A program made the position numbers and the translations under genes. Below, in pieces: positions 63,569-64,000 of a stretch of DNA of 64,000 nucleotides. The DNA lies in the NCBI GenBank assembly GCA_964247055.1, contig OZ176052.1, positions 6,758,001-6,822,000 of the forward strand, in the 5' to 3' direction. Within the stretch, counting starts at the first letter, position 1. Each line of letters begins with the position of its first letter. The notes beneath the pieces are model-generated. The model worked only from the letters and a program-made list of their open reading frames with translations, did not search any database and was not told where the DNA came from. This DNA is from Paragordius varius (lineage: Eukaryota > Nematomorpha).

Positions 63569-64000
63569 TTATAAATTCAGGCGACTAAAATATATTGATT
63601 ACCAGAACATTAGTATTTTATGGCCTAAAATGCCACCTTTATAGAATTAAGAAACCGGTTAGACATTGTTTCTACCAATCTCAAATTAGATTTTATTACT
63701 ATTTAAAAAGCATTCATAAACTCGATTTTGGGCATCCTTTTTATTCGCAATTATTGAAACTGCCGTGGTAAACACTTTCCTTAAAATTACACATATTCAT
63801 TAATAAGCCTATTCAATATTACTATTAATTATATCAGATTTCGCCCGTAAAATTTTACACAAATATTACGAAAAATATTTTCCTATGATGATTATTTTTA
63901 TATATAAGCGCCCTACATTTGACTAAAAAAGTTTATGATTTTCTTCTAATTTTGTAAATATATTGACAAAGTTTATATTATGCAACTAATCAAATGTCAA
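63569..64000. other. AT-rich sequence, nothing recognised
   Basis: No coding exon, repeat or RNA gene is visible from the stop of the previous gene to the end of the window. Confidence 0.5.

Noticed and set aside
1-64000. LTR elements, Polintons, CRISPR arrays, bacterial-type operons
   Set aside because: I saw no paired long terminal repeats, integrase, protease or capsid motifs, no spaced direct-repeat array and no compact gene cluster.

Overview
The window is very AT-rich animal nuclear DNA with spliced genes and many transposon relics. Five gene models can be followed exon by exon on reading frame, splice-site phase and, for four of them, protein family; two more are partial or weaker. 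The families present (a SAS-6 centriole protein, a cadherin, a class C receptor and an SSUH2-type protein) mark it as a metazoan. Many introns are only 20-28 nt, beside others of hundreds to thousands of bases. Introns that small are known from dicyemid mesozoans, so a dicyemid or another highly derived parasitic lophotrochozoan is my best guess. That placement is inference.

Layout: 1-8789 holds no gene I can support. It contains two copies of a long palindromic repeat, small inverted-repeat elements and hAT-like end fragments. 8790-15125 (minus) is a complete four-exon class C receptor of about 1004 aa, with a short hAT element in intron 1. 18231-22825 (plus) is a complete SAS-6 gene of about 445 aa with seven introns of 21-27 nt and a LINE relic in its one large intron. 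22826-26107 is intergenic and mostly a degenerate tandem-repeat block. 26108-35163 (minus) is a ten-exon SSUH2-like gene of about 661 aa, with an unusual membrane-spanning N-terminal extension, one apparent GC-AG intron, a CACTA-like element and a large foldback element in its introns. 35601-35843 (minus) may be the last exon of another gene. 38822-42063 (minus) is a small 112-aa gene whose second intron carries a three-level nest of elements. 44068-61811 (plus) is a large cadherin gene with a hAT transposon in intron 15 and a hAT-plus-LINE nest in intron 17. 62951-63568 (plus) is the 3' part of an unidentified gene with three introns of 20-41 nt.

The genes do not form an operon or an obvious pathway. 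SAS-6 serves centriole and basal-body assembly. The cadherin and the class C receptor are surface proteins. SSUH2 proteins carry a DnaJ-type cysteine-rich zinc-binding region. The most informative signals are the two-class intron lengths, the receptor that has lost part of the glutamate site, the SSUH2 fusion to a membrane segment, and the dated nests of transposons, one of which has a paralogous empty site inside this same window. I saw no LTR retroelement, Polinton-like element, CRISPR array or bacterial-type gene.
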